Shown here in pieces: positions 58,706 to 64,000 of a stretch of 64,000 nt of DNA. Source of the DNA: Thinopyrum elongatum (taxonomy: Eukaryota; Streptophyta; Magnoliopsida; Poales; Poaceae). A program made the position numbers and the translations under genes. Position 1 is the first letter of the stretch. Every line of letters begins with the position of its first letter. The notes beneath the pieces are model-generated. The model was not told where the DNA came from. It was given only the letters and a program-made list of their open reading frames with translations, and searched no databases. The stretch lies in contig CM022301.1 in the NCBI GenBank assembly GCA_011799875.1, positions 211,379,888-211,443,887 of the forward strand. The letters are read 5' to 3'.

Positions 58706-59588
58706 AAGTAAGAAAAGAACCGCTATGCTTAGAGCTAGAAGAGAATTTTTAGAAAAAGCGTTTTCAAGTGATTGCTTTCCTAAAAATGATGAAGATCTTA
58801 AAGTGATTGGTGTTTCTTCTATTGATTCCTTGTTTAGTAAAATTAAAATTGATGAAAAAGGGACTGAAGAACAGTCAACTTTAGCTAGAAGGCGTCCCGA
58901 TAATTTGGAGGGTGAAAATCTTGTTGAGAAAATTGATAAAAGTGGGTTTGGAGAGGTCAAAACTTTAACTAGTGATGTGCCCACTCTTTTGGATTACAAA
59001 GACTTTAATTATGATAATTGCTCTTTGATTGATTGTATTTCTTTGTTGCAATCCATGATAAATTCACCCCATGCCTATGAACAAAATAAAGCTTTTACTA
59101 AACATATTGTTGATGCTATGATGAAAGCTTTGGAAGAAAAGTTGGAATTAGAGATTTCAATTCCTAGAAAATTACATGATGAATGGGAACCTACTATCAA
59201 AGTCAAGATTAAAAATTATGAGTGTTTTGCTTTATGTGATTTGGGTGCTAGTGTTTCTACAATTCCGAAATCTTTATGTGATGTGCTTGGTCTTACCGAT
59301 ATTGAAGAATGTTCTTTAAATTTGCACTTGGCGGATTCTACTATTAAAAAGCCTATGGGAAGAATTAATGATGTTCTTATTCTTTCAAATAGGAATTATT
59401 TGCCCATAGATTTTATTGTTCTTGATATTGATTGCAATCCGTCTTGTCCAATTATTCTTGGTAGACCGGTTTTGCGCACTATAGGTGCCGTGATTGATAT
59501 GAAAGAAGGGAACATCAAATTCCAATTTCCTTTGAGAAAGGGTATGGAACACTTCCCTAGAACAAGAATTAAGTCACCATATGAATAA
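58662..59588 (+). pseudogene. Protease part of the Sabrina-like gag-pro polyprotein
   Basis: The frame is 308 codons and overlaps the gag frame by 44 bp. The retropepsin shows ECFALCDLGASVSTIPKS with the catalytic aspartate (D-L-G in place of D-T-G) and SCPIILGRPVLRTIGAVID. The stop is at about 59586. RT is missing after it and TGGGAGGCAACCC (59685-59697) follows. The shift against gag at about 58690 is most simply a small indel in a once continuous frame. Confidence 0.88.
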
Positions 59589-62098
59589 ATCATGAGAGCA
59601 TCTTATGGATCTAGAAACAAAGATGACAATACTTAAATCTTTGCATTATGCCTAGCTAAGGGCGTAAAACGATAGCGCTTGTTGGGAGGCAACCCAATGA
59701 ATAAAATTTATTTTTGTCTTTTTCTTTCTATTCTTGGGTGTTTGCACAATTATGCTACTGTTATGATTGTGTTTTTTGTGTTTTAATTAGTGTTTGTGCC
59801 AAGTGAAGCCTTTAGGATAGCTTTGGTGATAGTTGATTTGATCTTGTTGGAAAACAGAAGCTTTTGCGTCCAGTAAAACAATTTTGAAAATTCACAGAAG
59901 CGATGAAAAATTCTTAAGTTTTTACAAAATATTGATATACAAATTTCCTCTGTTTGTAATGTTTCAGAATTTTTGGAGTTACATAAGTATGAGAACAATT
60001 CGCATCTTTACAGACTGTTCTGTTTTTGACAGATTCTGTTTTTCTTTGCATTGTGTGCTTATTTTGATGAATCTATGGTTTTTATCGGGGGGTATGAGCC
60101 ATGGTAAAGTTAGAATACAGTAGATATAATGCAAGAACAAAATTTGAATGGGTTTTCTACAGTACTTAAAGTAAAGATTGGTTTTCTTATACTAACGGAT
60201 CTCACGAAGGTTTTGTTAAGTTTTGTGTGATTGAAGTTTTCAAGTTTTGGGTGAGATCACGATGGATGAAGGAATAAGGAGTAAGAAGAGCCTAAGCTTG
60301 GGGATGCCCCATGGCACCCCAAGCCATTATCCAAATAGAAGCAAGCAACTAAGCTTGGGGATGCCCGAGTGGCATCCCCTCTTTCTTCTAACGACCATCG
60401 GTATTTTACTTGGAGCTATATTTTTATTCGTCACATATCATGAGTTTTGCTTGGAGCGTCTTGTATGATATGAGTCTTTACTTGCGTTGCTTTTTATTTT
60501 TAGTCATGAATCCTTGCTGGACACACCTATTTGGGAGATCCAAAATTATGCTATGACTTCTTAGAATTGCTCTCTATGCTTCACTTAAATCTTTATGAGC
60601 TATGGATTGCTCTAGTGCTTCACTTATATCTTTTTGAGCACAGTGTGCTTTAGTATTTTTGAAGAAATGCTCTCATGCTTCACTTAGATTTATTTGAGAG
60701 TTAGAAATTCTCTCTTGCTTCACTTAAATTATTTTGAGAGAAGAAAATTTTATGCTCATGTTCTTCACTTAGATTTGTTTGAGCTATCAAAAGCAACAAA
60801 TGAAATTAGTCCCAAAGTGATAGATATCCAAGAGGGATATAATAAAAACTTTCATGAAGATCATTGGACAAAATAAACTTGATTCCTGGTAATAGTTTTG
60901 CGATATATTGATATAATATGTGAGTCATGTTGATGAGTAATTATGCTTTAGTAAGAATATTGGTGTTAAGGTTTGTGATTCCCTATGCAAGCACGAAAGT
61001 CAATATTTATGCAATGAAATTACATCCTACTTGTGGTGCATTATTCGGTGTTAGTTATGCTTAATGCTTGCTTATGAGATTTTTCGTTTCTTGGTTGGAT
61101 GCTTCTCAATCTTTTGCCAGCCTTCATTTGCACTAAGTATGATCACTACTTGTGCATCCAAAATCCTTAAACCAGTTTTGCCATATGAGTCCACTATACC
61201 TACCTATATGTGGTATTTTCGTGCCGTTCTAAGCAAATTTGTATGTGCCATCTCTAATTTCAAAATAAATTTCTCTTTTGTGTGCTTGTACTGCTCATGA
61301 AACGGTAGGGGGTGGCTGATATATTTCCATGCTAGATGTGTTATTCTCAAGATGAGTGTTTATTCACTTGTCATTGCACGAGAGTACGTCAAAGGTATTA
61401 GGGATGCCCAGTCCCGAAATGAAAAATGAGTTTACTTTATGTTGTCAAATAATAAATTCCTTGGAAAGTGTTGGTATGGAGGGCACCCGTGGATACGGCT
61501 AGCCATGGAAAGTGAAAGTATGGTGGAAAAAGGAATAAACTTTATTTTCTGTTTGGGAACCGCCTATGATATATCTAGCATGGAAAGTATTGGGAACTAC
61601 TCGATCGTTTCCGTTGACAGGAAAAGCATGCCACCCAAAATGCTTTATCTCTATTTTTTTCGCCTTGAGCTCTGGCACCTCTACAAATCCCTACTTCCCT
61701 CTGCGAAGGGCCTTTCTTTTACTTTATGCAATTTTTATTTTGAGTCTCCATCTTCTCTTATAAAGCACCAACTAAGGGGCACTATGATCGTACTTGAGCA
61801 TTGGGTGTAGCTAATATGCGAGTGTGTTTCATGAATGGATCAATGATTGAGCATAATGGGCTAGGGATAACTTGCTTTAGTGTTGATATTTTGAAAGACA
61901 TGGTTGCTTGTTGATATGCTTGAGTATTGAAATCTTCATGTCAAAACTAGACTATTGCTTTGAATCATATAAAAGTCCAAATGTCCATGCTACAAAGAAT
62001 AGAATATGCGATGAACATGTTAGGCAGCATTCCACATCAAAAAATTTGTTTTTATCATTTACCTACCGAGGACGAGCAGGAATTAAGCTTGGGGATGC
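59589..62098 (+). other. Non-coding 3' region of the Sabrina-like element
   Basis: 2.5 kb without a pol domain. It contains three AAGCTTGGGGATGC motifs (60294, 60352, 62085), the last being the polypurine tract, and degenerate TGCTTCACTTA repeats (60570-60785). The frames present are short and show no domain. Confidence 0.75.
60570..60785 (+). repeat. Degenerate tandem repeats (about 40-55 bp unit)
   Basis: Five units contain CTTCACTTAAAT or close variants followed by TTTGAG, for example near 60580, 60622, 60682, 60720 and 60763. Unit length varies. Confidence 0.8.
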
Positions 62099-62844
62099 TG
62101 ATACGTCTCCAACGTATCTATAATTTTTGATTGTTCCATGCTGTTATATTATCATTCTTGGATGTTTTACAATCATTTTATAGCAACTTTATATCATTTT
62201 TTGGGACTAACCTATTGACATAGTGCCCAGTGCCAGTTGCTGTTTTTTGCTTGTTTTTTACTTCGCAGGAAATCAATACCAAACGGAGTCCAAATGCAGT
62301 GAAACTTTTTGGTGACTTTTTCTGGACCAGAAGACACAAGTTGGGCCAAGAAAGTACCTGAGGGGGGCTCCGAGGGGAGCACAACCCACCAGGGCGCGCC
62401 TGAGGCCCCAGGCGCGCCCAGGTGGGTTGTGCCCACCTCGGCCACCTTTCGCACTGCCTCTTTACTCTATAAATACCCCAATATTCCAGAAACCCTAGGG
62501 GAGTCGACGAAAATCAATTCCAGCCGCCGCAAGTTCCAAAAACCACAGATCCAATCAAGACACCATCACGGAGGGGTTCATCATCCTCATTGGTGCCTCT
62601 CCGATGATGCGTGAGTAGTTCATTGTAGACCTACGGGTCCGTAGGCAGTAGTTAGATGGCTTCCTCTCTCTCTTTTGATTTTCAATACAATGGTCTCTTG
62701 GAGATCTATTTGATGTAACTCTTTTTTGCGGTGTGTTTGTTGGGATCCGATGAACTTCGAGTTTATGATCAGATCTATGTTTTTATCCATGAAAGTTATT
62801 TGAGTTTTTTGATCTCTTATATGCATGATTGCTTATAGCCTCAT
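62099..62844 (+). repeat. 3' LTR of the Sabrina-like element, truncated
   Basis: The first 746 bp of the LTR, aligning by eye with 55746-56496. It is preceded by the polypurine tract AAGCTTGGGGATGC and cut by the next insertion. Confidence 0.9.
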
Positions 62845-64000
62845 TGAAAGTGCGTTATATCGACTAGAGGGGGGTGAATAGGCGATTTTTACAAATTCGT
62901 CACTGAGGAATTTCAAGGTGAGGAAATTCCTAAGCGACAAACTACTTAGCAGCGGAATAAGTACTCAGATGCAAACATAACAGAGCAGTAGCACTGTCAT
63001 CCTGATGAAATGAAAACAAGCACAGAGTAAAATAGCGTAAACACAGGATAAGCAGGCAGAAGACAAACTGACTGAAGAAATTGAACTGAGGAAATTGAGA
63101 AAGTCTTCAGTCAAAGTCTTCAAACAGTAATGATCAAATAGATAGCAAGTATGTGAGGAAATGAAAGGGTTGAGGAAATAGAACCAGTAGCTCGGTGAAG
63201 ACAATGATTTGGTAGACCAGTTCCAACTGCTGTGACAGTTGTACGTCTGGTTAGAGCGGCTAGGTATTTAAACCTGAGGACACACAGTCCCGGACACACA
63301 GTCCTCACAGTATTCTCCTTGAGCTAAGGTCACACAGACCTCGCCCAAACACTCGTGGTAAGTCTTCAGGTGACTTCCAAACCTTCACATACGCGGTCAC
63401 TCGGCAATCCACAATTTCCTCTTGGATGCTCTAGACCATGACGCCTAACCGTCTGGAGGATGCACAGTCCTCAAAGGTAACAAGCGTCGGTTCCACACAG
63501 GAACAATATCTTCAGTGATGCTCAATCACTTTGGGTTTGTAGGTGTTTGGGTTTTTGGGTTTTTCCTCACTTGATGATTTTCGCTCAAAGTCCTCGGAGG
63601 ATGGGATGCTCTAAATGACAAGTGTCAATCTATCTCTCGGAGCAGCCAACCAGCTAGTGGTTGTAGGGGGCGGCTATTTATAGCCTAGGGAGCAGCCCGA
63701 CATGATAAGACATAAATGCCCTTCAATGATATGACCGTTAGGTGGGTAGGATATTTGGACAGCTGGCGCATAGCACAGCAACGGTCGGAAATTTGATTAT
63801 CAAATTCCTCAGGGCTATCATGTTCCTCACTTGTAGGCAATTCGCACTGGCGAATTCCTAACTCCTCAGTCAGAACAAATTCCTCAGAGAACAGAAGAAC
63901 TTCATCTCTGTCACTGAAGAACTTGACTAAACTGTATGAGATTTTCAATGGCTTCACTCGAAAGGATTGGGTAGGTGTAGGATTTTGAGTTGAGCATCAC
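62845..64000 (-). repeat. Copia (SIRE/Maximus-like) LTR, minus strand, runs off the window
   Basis: It begins TGAAAGTGCGTTATATCGAC followed by TAGAGGGGGGTGAATAGG. The reverse of this (CACCCCCCTCTAG...CACTTTCA) is the usual 3' end of SIRE-type LTRs. A reversed TATAAATA lies at 63674-63681. No other LTR end is seen before 64000. Confidence 0.65.

Larger units (their letters stand above)
55746..62844 (+). mobile_element. Gypsy-type non-autonomous element (Sabrina-like), 3' LTR truncated
   Basis: The 5' LTR begins TGATACGTCTCCAACG at 55746 and a near-identical LTR start is at 62099. Between them are a primer-binding region, gag, protease and 2.5 kb of non-coding sequence, with no RT or integrase. 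The first 740 bp of the two LTRs differ by roughly 4% by eye. The 3' LTR is cut at 62844 by a Copia LTR. The name Sabrina is recalled from the LTR start and the gag-protease-only layout and is unverified. Confidence 0.85.

Noticed and set aside
63685..63957. 90-codon minus-strand frame at the window end
   Set aside because: It lies inside the SIRE-like LTR, is rich in repeated TTCCTCA-type words, and has no domain.

Overview
This is plant nuclear DNA from a large, repeat-rich grass genome, most likely a Triticeae species (wheat, barley or Aegilops type). The clues are many LTRs that begin with the Angela/WIS/BARE-type start (TGTTGGAAATATGCCC-like), nested retrotransposon insertions with 5-bp target duplications, CACTA, Harbinger and hAT pieces, plant LINEs, and one GC-rich gene with GT-AG introns. 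Family names such as Angela and Sabrina are recalled from sequence landmarks and were not checked against a database. No rRNA, tRNA, CRISPR or prokaryotic operon structure is visible.

Layout. 1-25.2 kb is a nest of Copia elements. An old plus-strand copy (A) is split by a complete second copy (B, 1320-20448, target duplication GTATG). B is split by a Gypsy-type LTR (4688-15298, target duplication GAGTT), and that LTR is split by a third, complete minus-strand copy (C, 4728-13277, target duplication TATTT). Beside C lies a 1.15-kb near-perfect palindrome (12962-14115). Copies A, B, C and a fourth fragment at 43.6 kb share the same internal deletion that removes the RNase H catalytic core, so they look like a non-autonomous subfamily. 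25.2-28.7 kb is a plus-strand LINE split by a solo Copia LTR (26467-28235, target duplication AAAGA).

28.7-33.4 kb is a low-repeat island with the only convincing host gene: four exons from 31073 to 32583, coding for a 225-residue protein of unknown function. It has a TATA box, several poly(A) signals and an upstream 74-bp tandem repeat rich in ACGT cores.

33.4-37.4 kb holds a decayed Harbinger transposon. Its transposase is split by an hAT-type MITE with an 8-bp target duplication, and it abuts a minus-strand LINE. 37.4-43.7 kb has two minus-strand Copia fragments, a CACTA end and a Gypsy gag-protease fragment.

43.7-62.8 kb has three Gypsy-type elements that carry gag and, in two cases, protease but no reverse transcriptase or integrase: 43749-48975 (+), 48976-55745 (-) and 55746-62844 (+). 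The middle one carries a roughly 1,300-codon reading frame of unknown function in the place where pol would be. The window ends inside a minus-strand Copia (SIRE/Maximus-like) LTR that cuts the last Gypsy LTR at 62845.

Apart from the gene at 31-32.6 kb, the coding regions are transposon proteins and nearly all are broken by stops or frameshifts. The non-autonomous elements would have depended on reverse transcriptase or integrase supplied by related intact elements elsewhere in the genome.
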